Assembly (NCBI GenBank): GCA_009927055.1 | Contig: RFNS01000259.1 | Span: forward strand, 1-47,799 | Direction of reading: 5' to 3' | Source: Alphaproteobacteria bacterium | Lineage (GTDB): Bacteria; Pseudomonadota; Alphaproteobacteria; UBA9219; RFNS01 | DNA length: 47,799 nucleotides | In this document: positions 25,288 through 34,194 of the stretch, piece by piece | Position numbering within the stretch: the stretch's first letter is position 1 | Layout of the letters: each line of letters begins with the position of its first letter | Made by a program: the position numbers and the translations under genes | The notes under the pieces: model-generated | The model's database searches: none | What the model was told of the DNA's origin: nothing | Seen by the model: only the letters and a program-made list of their open reading frames with translations

Positions 25288-26136
25288 ATGCGCCTGATCA
25301 CAGAAAACACTTATGATTATCTTCAGCCACTTCTTGTGTCGCTTGAGCGTGACCCTCTCAGCCTGTGTGGGTGGCAGGCTGTCAAAATTTCTGCGCCCAG
25401 CCAGCAAAACTTTCTGCTCAAAAATCTTTCGCAACTGCCTCAAATTTATGGCGCGCATGATGGCGATGTTGTCCGCTCGTGCGAGGGAGATATTCTGATC
25501 CTCAGTCGCGAGATGAAGCGCGCCGAGTTGGAGCAGATGTGCGCCTTTATTCTGCAGGAAAACGAGGCCACGCCACAATTTTTTGATGCTTATACCGATT
25601 GGCGGCAACTGCGAGCGTTTGTGGCCGATCTTGTGCTGCAATCACGTCGTCAAAGCTGTGGCCGTCCTTCTGTCATCACTCCTCCGGTGGGCATTTTTGG
25701 TGAAACGTCGGCCATGAAAGGCATTTTAGATGACGCACGAAAAAGAAGAAAGTGCCGCAGCCCGCTGCATGTTCTTGTTGTGGAGGATGACCCTTTAACG
25801 CGCCGCATTATCGCCAGTTGCCTGAAAGATGACCACGCCCTCATCACAGCCACCAACGCGCATGAAGCTGTGGCCAATTATCTGATCTACGCGCCCGATA
25901 TTGTTTTTCTTGATATTGGTTTGCCCGATGTCGATGGTTTTGCAGCGCTGCACGAAATTGTGGCGAACGATCATGACGCTTATGTGGTCATGCTTAGCGC
26001 CAACAGTTATCTGGATAATGTCACGGCCGCACTCAACGCCGGCGCTTCTGGCTTTATTGGCAAGCCATTCAAAAGAGACCAACTGCTGCAATATATTGGC
26101 GATAGCGCCGCCCATCATCGCAAAACCTTGAATTAG
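25288..26136 (+). CDS. Protein with C-terminal receiver domain, paralogue 2
   Basis: The 282-residue product shares the layout of the preceding gene: an N-terminal region of about 150 residues without a recognised domain, a basic linker (RKRRKCRS) and a C-terminal receiver with VVEDD, Asp209 in VFLDIGLPD, VMLSA and GKPF. The N-terminal parts show limited likeness (GDVFITSES against GDILILSRE), suggesting an old tandem duplication. AAGGAG precedes ATG 25288, one base after the previous stop. No DNA-binding or enzymatic output domain is visible. It is followed nine bases later by the hybrid kinase. Confidence 0.82.
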   Translation: MRLITENTYDYLQPLLVSLERDPLSLCGWQAVKISAPSQQNFLLKNLSQLPQIYGAHDGDVVRSCEGDILILSREMKRAELEQMCAFILQENEATPQFFDAYTDWRQLRAFVADLVLQSRRQSCGRPSVITPPVGIFGETSAMKGILDDARKRRKCRSPLHVLVVEDDPLTRRIIASCLKDDHALITATNAHEAVANYLIYAPDIVFLDIGLPDVDGFAALHEIVANDHDAYVVMLSANSYLDNVTAALNAGASGFIGKPFKRDQLLQYIGDSAAHHRKTLN

Positions 26137-26144
26137 AGGCGGCG

Positions 26145-28892
26145 ATGAAACTCCTCAACCCAAAAAATCTCAAACATAAAAATCTGCTTACGCTGTCTAT
26201 CATTCTTTCTCTTGTCGCCCTTCTAGCGTGGGCGGTGGGATATTGGGGATACAGCCTTGAGATGGTGAAAACGCACCAGGTGGCCATTGTGCTTCTTGTG
26301 GCTTTTGTGGCGGTGATTTTTGCCAAACTTGTGCATCAACAAAATTTGGCCAAACAAACACTGCGCATTGTCACGCTGCTGAAGACCGTGACAACGGCCG
26401 CCAACGAAGCCACCTCCATCACCACAGGGTTAGAGGAGAGCCTGAAAATTCTGTGTCAATTTGCGGGATGGCCCGTGGGACACGCTTATATTTATCAGGA
26501 AGAAAGCAAAAAACTGACAAGCTCTGGCGCGTGGTATATTCAAGACCCGAACAAATATCATCAGTTCCGCTGGGAGAGTGAGTGCCACACCTACACACCC
26601 GGCGTGGATTTTATCGGAGAATCTTACGCCGATTGCACCCCTCTATGGCTTTTAGATGTGAGCACGTCAAACGTCTATGCGCGCAAAAATTCAGCCATGG
26701 CGTGCGGGCTGCGCACCGCACTTGCCTTTCCCATTATGATTGGGAAAAAGCCCGTGGGCGTGATTGAATTTTATTCAACAAAAGCCGAGGTACCCGCGCA
26801 AGAACTGTTAAGCGCCATGGCCAATATTGGCCGGCAACTTGGCCAGGTGATTGAGCGCGGCCTGGCCTCGCGCAAGGCCATTCTTCTTGAAACTGTGCTG
26901 CAAAGCGTGAAAGATGGCGTGATCATTACCAACAATGATCTTGATCAGGGTGGGCCAGAAATTATTTACGTCAACAATGCTTTTACCGAAATTTCGGGTT
27001 ATTCTCAGCACGAAATTATTGGAAAAACACCACGAATTTTGCAAGGGGCCGAAACAAATAAAAACACGCTGCACGAAATAAAACAGCGTCTGCGCCAGAA
27101 AATGCCGTTCAACGGCGAGTTGCTGAATTATTCAAAAGAAGGTCATCCTTACTGGCTGGGCATCAGCATTGTGCCCATTGTGGATGAAAGCGGTAGCGTG
27201 ACACATTTTGCGGCGGTTGAGCGCGACATCACCCAGCAAAAACACGCGCAGGCCGAGTTAAATGACACACTGCAGCAATTGCGCATTGCCAACGAAAAGA
27301 CAGAAAAGTATTCTCACGAACTTGAAATTTCTCTGAAACGGGCCGAAGAAGCCAACCGCGCCAAAAGTGATTTTCTTGCGAACATGAGCCACGAATTGCG
27401 CACGCCCATGAACGGGGTGTTGGGCATGACGCATTTGCTGGAAGATACCGCCCTCTCTGATGAGCAGAAAGAATATGTTAGCACCATTGGCGGCTCAGCC
27501 GAGACGTTGCTTGTGCTGCTGAATGATATTTTAGATATTTCAAAAATCGAAGCGGGCGCGCTGGAACTTGAAAAAATTCCCTTCGCGCTGCACCCAACGG
27601 TGCAACAAACAGTTGATTTGCTGCGGCCGCAGGCCATTAAAAAAGGCATTGATATTTTTCTGGATATCGATCGTCAGTTGCCGTCGCATATTTGGGGCGA
27701 TCCTGGTCGCTTCAGGCAGATTATTACAAATTTGCTGGGCAATGCGGTCAAATTTACAGAAAATGGATATGTGGGCGTCACGTTAAACGCCAGTGGAAAA
27801 AATATACAAATGCTGGAAATTTCTGTGACCGATACCGGCATTGGCATTCCCAGAGACAAGCTGGATAAAATTTTTGATAAATTTTCGCAGGCCGATGCCA
27901 GCGTGACACGCAAATTTGGCGGCACGGGTCTTGGTCTGGCCATTACCAGGCAGTTAGTGCAGATGATGGGCGGCGGCATTCATGTGACAAGCACGGTGGG
28001 GCACGGCTCTAGCTTTGTGTGTCATATTCCCTATGCTGTGGCTGATGATGCTGATATTAAAAATTTTCATGATCAGCTTTTTTACATTGCGCCCACAGAT
28101 AGGAAAAAAATAAAAATTGAAAACGCGAAAGCGTTATTGGTGGAAGATTATCCTGTTAATCAGATTTTTGCAGAAAAACTATTGAAAAAATTTGGCTTAA
28201 CATCGATTGCGCTGGCTACAAACGGGAAAGAAGCCATCGAAAAATGCAAAGAAACGGCCTATGATGTTATTTTTATGGATTGTCAGATGCCAGAAGTTGA
28301 TGGCTATCAAGCCACGCAAAAAATACGCGAAGAAGAAAAAAATCTTGGCCGGCATGTGCCCATCATCGCCATGACAGCGAATGCTATGGTGGGCGACAAA
28401 GAAAAATGCCTGAAAGCCGGCATGGATGATTATCTGACAAAACCACTGCGGGCTGATCATGTTCGCCGCGCGCTTTTGAATTTTTTTAAACTTTCGGGCA
28501 ACAGCGTGGGCGAAAAAATATCGGCCAGCACGCCCGCAGAATTGCCCACCCATTCATCATGTCCCATCAACATGGAGCAACTGCGATTATTTACCGATGG
28601 CGATGTGCAGGAAGAGCAGCATCTTATTTCTCTGTTTCTTGAGCAGGCGTATGAAATTGTGTCTGTGCTGCAGCACGCGATGACGTATGATGATGCTTCG
28701 GCCTGGCAATCGGCCGCGCACAGATTGAAAGGCGCTTCGGGCAATCTGGGCGCCGAGAGCCTGCGAGAGGCGTGCTATGCCGCCGAGCAGAACCGCGATG
28801 CCACAAAGGCGCAAAAAGAAATGATGCTGAAAACCATTCAGGGCCTTATCGACAGCATTGCGGCGTACTTTAGGCAAAGCATTTCACACTAG
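26145..28892 (+). CDS. Membrane hybrid histidine kinase, GAF-PAS-HisKA-HATPase-REC-HPt
   Basis: The 915-residue product is a complete multistep phosphorelay kinase. Two membrane helices (about residues 14-36 and 44-62) enclose only a very short loop, so it has almost no periplasmic sensor. A GAF domain (~80-240) and a PAS domain (~250-370) follow and probably sense a cytoplasmic cue. HisKA has His416 in NMSHELRTPMNG; the ATPase has N533, DTGIGIP and GGTGLGLAI. The receiver carries Asp712 in VIFMDCQMPEVDG, and the C-terminal HPt has His859 in AHRLKGASGNLGA. The architecture resembles BarA/ArcB. The HPt can pass phosphate to the two operon-mates with C-terminal receivers and perhaps to the NtrC-type activator. 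GAGGCGGCG precedes the start. Confidence 0.92.
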   Translation: MKLLNPKNLKHKNLLTLSIILSLVALLAWAVGYWGYSLEMVKTHQVAIVLLVAFVAVIFAKLVHQQNLAKQTLRIVTLLKTVTTAANEATSITTGLEESLKILCQFAGWPVGHAYIYQEESKKLTSSGAWYIQDPNKYHQFRWESECHTYTPGVDFIGESYADCTPLWLLDVSTSNVYARKNSAMACGLRTALAFPIMIGKKPVGVIEFYSTKAEVPAQELLSAMANIGRQLGQVIERGLASRKAILLETVLQSVKDGVIITNNDLDQGGPEIIYVNNAFTEISGYSQHEIIGKTPRILQGAETNKNTLHEIKQRLRQKMPFNGELLNYSKEGHPYWLGISIVPIVDESGSVTHFAAVERDITQQKHAQAELNDTLQQLRIANEKTEKYSHELEISLKRAEEANRAKSDFLANMSHELRTPMNGVLGMTHLLEDTALSDEQKEYVSTIGGSAETLLVLLNDILDISKIEAGALELEKIPFALHPTVQQTVDLLRPQAIKKGIDIFLDIDRQLPSHIWGDPGRFRQIITNLLGNAVKFTENGYVGVTLNASGKNIQMLEISVTDTGIGIPRDKLDKIFDKFSQADASVTRKFGGTGLGLAITRQLVQMMGGGIHVTSTVGHGSSFVCHIPYAVADDADIKNFHDQLFYIAPTDRKKIKIENAKALLVEDYPVNQIFAEKLLKKFGLTSIALATNGKEAIEKCKETAYDVIFMDCQMPEVDGYQATQKIREEEKNLGRHVPIIAMTANAMVGDKEKCLKAGMDDYLTKPLRADHVRRALLNFFKLSGNSVGEKISASTPAELPTHSSCPINMEQLRLFTDGDVQEEQHLISLFLEQAYEIVSVLQHAMTYDDASAWQSAAHRLKGASGNLGAESLREACYAAEQNRDATKAQKEMMLKTIQGLIDSIAAYFRQSISH

Positions 28893-28928
28893 CATTCGCC
28901 TATCAGAAAAAATCATGTACATTGGCGT

Positions 28929-29162
28929 GTGCCACAAAAAAAATCATCTCCTGTCCTCAAACATTCGGTCTCGCTGTCGGGGCACCGCACCAGCGTGAGT
29001 GTGGAAAAAGTTTTTTGGGATGCGCTGAACAGTATTGCGAAAAAAAACAACCAATCTCTCTCGCAACTGATTAATGAGATTGACAGTGGGCGCGAGGGAA
29101 ACCTTTCCAGCGCCATCCGCGTTTATGTGGCAGAATATTTTTTGAAAAATTCTAAGATTTAG
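28929..29162 (+). CDS. Ribbon-helix-helix DNA-binding protein (RHH_4-like)
   Basis: The 77-residue product resembles the short alphaproteobacterial ribbon-helix-helix family (PF13467): SLSGHRTSVSVEKVFWDALNSIA gives the DNA-contacting strand and first helix, and SLSQLINEID and SAIRVYVAEYF the second part. Such proteins are small dimeric transcription regulators. The GTG start at 28929 is the only suitable one; no strong ribosome binding site is seen. It follows the hybrid kinase after 36 bases on the same strand and may belong to that operon. It overlaps the convergent accC end by 11 bases. No toxin partner is present, so it is not an obvious antitoxin. Confidence 0.8.
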   Translation: MPQKKSSPVLKHSVSLSGHRTSVSVEKVFWDALNSIAKKNNQSLSQLINEIDSGREGNLSSAIRVYVAEYFLKNSKI

Positions 29163-30495
29163 ACTTCGCCAAAAATTTTTCCAGCCAGTGAATATCATAA
29201 TCGCCGTTCAAAAAATCTTGCTGCGCGATGATGCGTTGGTGCAGCGCCAGTGTTGTATCAATCCCCCCCACCACAAATTCTTCAAGGCAGCGGCGCACGC
29301 GCAGCAAACATTCGTTGCGTGTGCGGCCATGCACAATCAACTTCGCGATCATGCTGTCATAGTGTGGCGGAATGCGATAACCATCATACAGCGCGCTATC
29401 AACCCGCACGCCAAGACCACCCGGCGCATGATAGCTCTTGATCACGCCCGGTGATGGCACAAATGTTTCAGGATTCTCAGCATTAATACGGCATTCAATG
29501 GCGTGGCCTTCAAACGTAATATCTTCCTGCTTATAAGGCAGCGGCAGGCCAGAAGCCACGCGAATTTGCTCACGCACCAAATCTATGCCTGTCACCATTT
29601 CGGTGATGGTGTGCTCAATCTGCAGGCGCGTGTTCATTTCAATAAAATAAAACTCACCATCCTGATACAAAAATTCCATGGTACCGGCGCTGCGATAGCC
29701 AAATTTTGTAGCGGCGCTGGCGGCGATGTTGCCAATGCGCGCGCGTTCCTCGGCGTTCAGGCCGGGCGATGGCGCCTCCTCCACCACTTTTTGGTGGCGG
29801 CGTTGAATGCTGCAATCGCGCTCGCCAAAATGCAGCACTGTTTTGCCATCCCCCAGCAGCTGCACTTCAATATGCCGCGGCTTTTCTAAATATTTTTCCA
29901 TATACACGGTATCATCGCCAAACGCGGCCTTGGCTTCGCTGCGCGCAAGTTGATAGGCCTCGCGCAGGCTTGGTTCATCGCGGCCCACTTTCATGCCTTT
30001 GCCGCCGCCGCCGGCCGCCGCCTTAATCAGCGCAGGATAGCCAATATCGGCCGCGCAGGTGACAGCATCATCAACACTGGCCAGCGCGCCAGCAGACCCA
30101 GGCACCAGCGGCAGGCCCAATTCTTTCGCCTTCAATTTGGCGGCCACCTTATCGCCCATCACACGAATATGCTCGGGGTCGGGGCCAATCCACGTAAAGC
30201 CGTGCTGCTGCACCATTTCGGCAAAGCGCATGTTTTCAGACATAAACCCAATGCCGGGGTGGATGGCATCGGCCCCCGTAATGGCGGCCGCGGTAAGAAT
30301 GGCCGGAATATTCAAATAACTTTCACGGGCCAGTGGCGGGCCAATGCACACGCTTTCATCGGCCAGGCGCACGTGCATGGCATCGGCATCGGCGGTAGAA
30401 TGTACGGCCACCGTGCGAATGCCCATTTCGCGGCAGGCGCGATGAACACGAAGGGCAATTTCACCACGATTAGCGATAAGAATTTTTTCGAACAT
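29152..30495 (-). CDS. accC: Acetyl-CoA carboxylase, biotin carboxylase subunit
   Basis: AccC carboxylates the biotin on AccB with ATP and bicarbonate, the first half of malonyl-CoA synthesis. The 447-residue product has the N-terminus MFEKILIANRGEIALRV, the ATP-grasp glycine loop GGGGKGMKVG, the EAPSPGL segment, FIEMNTRLQIEHTITE and the C-terminal RVDSALYDGYRIPPHYDS. In FIEMNTRLQ the leucine stands where most AccC have valine. An immediately upstream GTG (30498) is also possible. It is the last gene of the seven-gene rne unit, six to nine bases after accB. No terminator is seen in the overlap with the convergent RHH gene. Confidence 0.97.
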   Translation of the reverse strand: MFEKILIANRGEIALRVHRACREMGIRTVAVHSTADADAMHVRLADESVCIGPPLARESYLNIPAILTAAAITGADAIHPGIGFMSENMRFAEMVQQHGFTWIGPDPEHIRVMGDKVAAKLKAKELGLPLVPGSAGALASVDDAVTCAADIGYPALIKAAAGGGGKGMKVGRDEPSLREAYQLARSEAKAAFGDDTVYMEKYLEKPRHIEVQLLGDGKTVLHFGERDCSIQRRHQKVVEEAPSPGLNAEERARIGNIAASAATKFGYRSAGTMEFLYQDGEFYFIEMNTRLQIEHTITEMVTGIDLVREQIRVASGLPLPYKQEDITFEGHAIECRINAENPETFVPSPGVIKSYHAPGGLGVRVDSALYDGYRIPPHYDSMIAKLIVHGRTRNECLLRVRRCLEEFVVGGIDTTLALHQRIIAQQDFLNGDYDIHWLEKFLAKSKS

Positions 30496-30504
30496 CACTC
30501 AGCC

Positions 30505-30972
30505 TTAGCCCAGCACCAGCAAGGTTTCGCCAAATTCGACCGGCTTGGTATCGGCCACCACAATTTTTTTAATCACGCCATCGCGCGGCGCCTTGATGGG
30601 GTTCATCACCTTCATGGCCTCAATAATCAGCAACGTATCGCCAGTCTTGACCGTGGCGCCGGTGCTGATAAACGGCTTGGCCCCCGGCTCTGGCGACAAA
30701 TAAGCCGTACCCACCATGGGCGATTTAATAGTCTCTCCACCCGCATCCTCGGCGGCGGGGGCGGGAGTTGCCTGGGTGGCCGACTGAAACTGGGCCGGCT
30801 GTGCAACCGCCATGGCCGCAGGCGCCGCCACATAGGCCGCTTGGGGTTGGTGGCGCGTCAGGCGAATGCGCGCCTCACCCTCGGCATACTCAATTTCAGT
30901 CAGGCCCGTTTCATCCAATAACTTGGCCAGCTTGCGTACAGCGTCGGTATCGATGTTCAGTGTCGATGTCAT
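30505..30972 (-). CDS. accB: Acetyl-CoA carboxylase biotin carboxyl carrier protein
   Basis: AccB carries the biotin that shuttles carboxyl groups between AccC and the carboxyltransferase. The 155-residue product has the N-terminal segment VRKLAKLLDETGLTEIE, an Ala/Pro-rich linker (about 45-80) and the biotinyl domain with EAMKVMN, in which Lys121 is the biotinylation site. ATG 30972 is used; an in-frame TTG at 30984 is the alternative. It is placed between aroQ and accC, the common alphaproteobacterial order. Confidence 0.96.
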   Translation of the reverse strand: MTSTLNIDTDAVRKLAKLLDETGLTEIEYAEGEARIRLTRHQPQAAYVAAPAAMAVAQPAQFQSATQATPAPAAEDAGGETIKSPMVGTAYLSPEPGAKPFISTGATVKTGDTLLIIEAMKVMNPIKAPRDGVIKKIVVADTKPVEFGETLLVLG

Positions 30973-30987
30973 GGTCTGCTTCAAAGG

Positions 30988-31419
30988 TTAAGAGCGCCAC
31001 CGGGCCATGGCTTCCAGCGCGGCAAAGTAGCCATGCGAACCTAGCCCGCAAATGACTCCTTTGCAAACCGCCGAAAGTAAACTGTGATGACGAAAACTTT
31101 CACGCGCATAAATGTTTGAAAGATGCACCTCAATGGCCGGAACAGATATGCCCGAAAGCGCATCACGCAGCGCGACCGATGTATGGCTATAGCCCCCCGC
31201 GTTGATCATAAGACCTTCATACCTCCCATCGGCCCCATGCACAGCCTCAATCAAGGCGCCTTCATGGTTGCTTTGAAAGGTCTCCACCTTCATGGCCAGA
31301 CGGGCACCGTGCGTAATGCAGCGCTCCATCAGCTGGTCATAGGTTTCATGACCATAAATATGCGGCTCGCGCTTGCCCAGCAGATTAAGATTGGGGCCAT
31401 TGATAATAATAACGTTCAT
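30988..31419 (-). CDS. aroQ: 3-dehydroquinate dehydratase, type II
   Basis: AroQ converts 3-dehydroquinate to 3-dehydroshikimate in aromatic amino acid synthesis. The 143-residue product has IINGPNLNLLGKREPHIYG with the catalytic tyrosine (Tyr22), QSNHEGALIEAVH, INAGGYSHTSVALRDAL and EVHLSNIYARESFRHHS with the catalytic histidine in EVHLSN. It starts inside the end of the DsbA-like gene (four-base overlap), indicating coupling. Confidence 0.96.
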   Translation of the reverse strand: MNVIIINGPNLNLLGKREPHIYGHETYDQLMERCITHGARLAMKVETFQSNHEGALIEAVHGADGRYEGLMINAGGYSHTSVALRDALSGISVPAIEVHLSNIYARESFRHHSLLSAVCKGVICGLGSHGYFAALEAMARWRS

Positions 31420-32162
31420 GGCGTTTTGGGCGTCGCGCTGGCCCTGATGCCGGCCAAAATTTCCTTAATCTGATCGGTACCCATGGCGCCAGGATAGGTT
31501 TTATCGCCAATGACAAACAGCGGTGTGCCGCGCCCGCCCAGAGATTCAGCCAGCTCGCGGCTTTTGTTGACATAGGCCACAACCGGTTCCGATTCCATAT
31601 CCTGCTTCAACTTGTCCACATCCAAACCAACATCCTTAGCCAGTTTATTAATCTCCTCCTCAGTCAGGGGGAGTTTATGTTTCATAAAGGCCGTGTGCAG
31701 GGGTAAAAACTTTCCCTGCTTATGCGCGGCCACCGCAGCTTTGGCCGCCAGCAGTGAGTTGGGGCCAAGAATGGGGAATTGCTTATAAACATAGCGCAGG
31801 TTTTTATCCTCGGCCAAAACCTTTTCTGTCTCCTCGTGCGCGCGCTTGCAGAACCCGCACTGATAATCAAAAAATTCCACCACCGTCACATCGCCCTTGG
31901 GGTTGCCGGTCACCGGGGCTTCGGCATCCTCATAAATATCTTTCCAACGATCTTTGATCATGCCGGCGGCCTTGGCCTGATCTTCAGCCTCGCGCTTGGC
32001 TTGCAACGCCTCAATCGCTTTCGCCACAATATCGGGGTCTTTTTGCGTCAAAAGCTGGCGCACAATGGTTTCAACTTCGGCTTTTTGTTCGTCGCTCAGG
32101 GCTGCGGCCAATACCACAGCAGGTGTTAACACAAGAAACCCTAACAGAATCGCGATGCGCAT
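31416..32162 (-). CDS. Periplasmic DsbA-family thiol:disulfide protein
   Basis: The 248-residue product has a signal peptide (hydrophobic residues 3-20, cleavage near ALA-ALS), a helical N-terminal region of about 65 residues rich in Glu/Lys, and a thioredoxin-like DsbA domain. The active site is Cys102-Gly-Phe-Cys105 in FFDYQCGFCKRAHE, and the cis-proline loop is GGRGTPLFVIG. CGFC with such a helical N-terminal arm resembles Com1 and ScsC-type proteins, which can be oligomeric isomerases. Oxidase or isomerase activity cannot be separated here. It sits in the aroQ-accBC unit as in several alphaproteobacteria. Confidence 0.88.
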   Translation of the reverse strand: MRIAILLGFLVLTPAVVLAAALSDEQKAEVETIVRQLLTQKDPDIVAKAIEALQAKREAEDQAKAAGMIKDRWKDIYEDAEAPVTGNPKGDVTVVEFFDYQCGFCKRAHEETEKVLAEDKNLRYVYKQFPILGPNSLLAAKAAVAAHKQGKFLPLHTAFMKHKLPLTEEEINKLAKDVGLDVDKLKQDMESEPVVAYVNKSRELAESLGGRGTPLFVIGDKTYPGAMGTDQIKEILAGIRASATPKTP

Positions 32163-32185
32163 GGTTGTCTCCCTTCTTTAACAAA

Positions 32186-32797
32186 TCAGTTTTGATAGCC
32201 ACCGTCAATCGCTGAAGGTGATTGAAGTTGTCGGCGACGCAACAAAAGCAGCCCCACCAAAAATATGTTGGCCACTATCATGGCAAAAGAATAAATACTG
32301 GTGGTGAGATTAAAATTAACAAGCGCGAGCAAAATAAACACATGCTTGATGCTCGATAAAAGATAAGGGATGCGGGGTTCACTCCACGGATTATTCCACG
32401 ATTTTCGGCAGATCGGATAATAACACACGATATCGATGGCGGTGACCCACAGCACGGCATACAGCGGATCATGCGCCAGCAGCCAAAACGGAATACCCAG
32501 CGATGCCGCGCCCACCACCACCCAATCAACCGGTTTAATATCGCGCGTGCCGCGCCACAGCGCCAGGCCAACATACACCACACACATCAAAAAATTGACC
32601 GCATAAATCCAAATGCTGGGGCCGGCTTCTTCGGCAATCTGGCTGGCGAAAATAATACCGCCGATCACCGCCCACGGCAGCTGCGAGGCGATGTGCGGGC
32701 GTGTGCGACCATAGGCCACGCTGTGAACGTATAAAGCATCGCCTGTCAGCCGCGCGATTGTACCCAAAATGCCGGCGATGGGTGTAAAATCCATCAA
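32186..32797 (-). CDS. PQ-loop-like multi-pass membrane protein, uncharacterised
   Basis: The 203-residue product has about six to seven hydrophobic segments. It looks internally repeated: DALYVHSVAYGRTRPHIASQLPW early and DIVCYYPICRKSWNNPWSEP later both place a short basic G/K-x-R/W-x-x-P loop after a helix, as in SWEET/PQ-loop proteins. I recall unannotated membrane proteins with a G-x-T-x-P-H/N-R-x-T-W pattern that this resembles, but I cannot name a family. Transport of a small solute is one possibility; nothing shows a substrate. It overlaps the M48 protease gene by four bases, so it is translated with it. Confidence 0.7.
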   Translation of the reverse strand: MMDFTPIAGILGTIARLTGDALYVHSVAYGRTRPHIASQLPWAVIGGIIFASQIAEEAGPSIWIYAVNFLMCVVYVGLALWRGTRDIKPVDWVVVGAASLGIPFWLLAHDPLYAVLWVTAIDIVCYYPICRKSWNNPWSEPRIPYLLSSIKHVFILLALVNFNLTTSIYSFAMIVANIFLVGLLLLRRRQLQSPSAIDGGYQN

Positions 32798-34173
32798 TTT
32801 TTCTCGATGACTTTTTCAACAGCCAGGCGTAAATCGCTGGCCTTCAACCACAGGGGATGATCTTTGGGCAATTGCTCCAGCGCGCGCTTGACCAGCGGCA
32901 AGGCAACCTTGGCATCGCCTTTGCTCATCGCCTCCTCGGCCAGCGCATAGGCAACCAATCCGGCTGAATTTTTTTCTTTGCCCAGCTCGCCCAAGCGCCC
33001 CCACCCCGTGGCCAGAAGACGCCAGCTTTCAGGCTCGCGCGGTTCTTTTTGCAAGGCTGTTTGAATTTGGGTCAACGCCAGCGGAATCTGGTTATCATCT
33101 CTGCTTTCCAGCAACGCGCGCGCATAGGCGATATTAATCAGCGGTGCCTGGGGCAAAAGTTTGATGGCTTTGGCATAGGCGGCGGCGGCGTCACGCGGTT
33201 TTGAGTTTTCCAGCAAAATCTGCCCCCGCAACTCATACAAATAGGGGTTGGTGGTTTCTGTTTTTTCCAGTTCATCCAAAATGGCCAGCGCGCGCGGCAT
33301 GTTGTTTGTGCGATATAACGCAATGGCGCGGGCATAGCGTGCGGCCCAGCGGCTGTCATGATCGGTATAGCGCAGCAACGCCTGCTCAGGCTGCAAAAAC
33401 CCCACCAGCTTGGCCTGAATGCGGGCCAATAAAGTTTTCCATTCATGCGGCAGGGGCTGATTGCGCAGGGGGGAATCCATCACATGCGTTTGCACGGTAT
33501 CCACGCGATCGAGTGTAATGGGGTGGGTGCGCACCCATTCGCTTTGACGGTCATAGGGCAGCAGTTCTTGCGATGCCAATTTTTGTAAAAATTCGCCAAG
33601 ACCTGACGGGTTGATGCTGGCCCTGTTTAAGTATTCCAGCGCTGCCGCATCTGCGCTGCCTTCTTGCGCGCGCGAGTGTGTAAAAAAAGTGCGCCGCGCG
33701 GTGTCTTGCGTGCCGCCCAGCACAAACAATCCAGCTTCAGGCGATCCGGCCGCCACGCCGGCCGCCACCGCCGCCAGAGTGCCCAAAATGGTTTGCACGC
33801 CGGCATATTTGGCAGCCTCGCGCCCGCGCACCAAATGCCCGCCTGCAATGTGGCCCAGCTCGTGCGCGATCACGCCAATCAGCTGGCCTGGATGTTCCGC
33901 TTGCTGAATAAGCCCCGTGTTCAGAAAAATATTCATCCCCCCCGCCACAAAAGCGTTGAGATCAGAATTTTGGATCAAGATAAAACGAATATCTTCGGGC
34001 TTGTGTCCGGCGGCGCGAATAACGGGCGTGGCCAGCTGGCGCAGCCCCATCTCAATTTCGGTGTCGCGAATAATGCGCATCTCGCCCAATTGCGCGCGGG
34101 CCAAAGGGGCCGCGCCCCCCACCACCAGCATCATCAGCAGAAACGCCACAAAGATTCTCATGCCCGTCATCAT
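32794..34173 (-). CDS. M48-family periplasmic metalloprotease with TPR repeats (BepA/YfgC-like)
   Basis: The ~459-residue product has a signal peptide (MRIFVAFLLMMLVVGGAAPLARA), a zinc-protease core with HELGH (His104-His108) and the third ligand in EGSAD (Glu171), and a C-terminal half of TPR-like helices (for example ARYARAIALYRTNNMPRALAIL). This is the layout of BepA, which degrades or assists outer-membrane beta-barrel and LptD assembly intermediates. Start is uncertain: ATGs at 34173, 34170 and 34161 all give the signal peptide and none has a strong ribosome binding site. It lies 21 bases after rne on the same strand. Confidence 0.88.
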   Translation of the reverse strand: MMTGMRIFVAFLLMMLVVGGAAPLARAQLGEMRIIRDTEIEMGLRQLATPVIRAAGHKPEDIRFILIQNSDLNAFVAGGMNIFLNTGLIQQAEHPGQLIGVIAHELGHIAGGHLVRGREAAKYAGVQTILGTLAAVAAGVAAGSPEAGLFVLGGTQDTARRTFFTHSRAQEGSADAAALEYLNRASINPSGLGEFLQKLASQELLPYDRQSEWVRTHPITLDRVDTVQTHVMDSPLRNQPLPHEWKTLLARIQAKLVGFLQPEQALLRYTDHDSRWAARYARAIALYRTNNMPRALAILDELEKTETTNPYLYELRGQILLENSKPRDAAAAYAKAIKLLPQAPLINIAYARALLESRDDNQIPLALTQIQTALQKEPREPESWRLLATGWGRLGELGKEKNSAGLVAYALAEEAMSKGDAKVALPLVKRALEQLPKDHPLWLKASDLRLAVEKVIEKN

Positions 34174-34194
34174 GGCACACGATTGTGGCAAAAA

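Noticed and set aside
28927-29162. RHH protein plus neighbour as a toxin-antitoxin pair
   Set aside because: No small toxin-like gene lies next to it; the neighbours are a kinase and accC.
29950-30921. Open frame of about 320 codons on the plus strand over accC and accB
   Set aside because: It is antisense to two firmly identified genes, has a His/Ala/Gly/Arg composition typical of the complementary frame of GC-rich genes, and matches no family.
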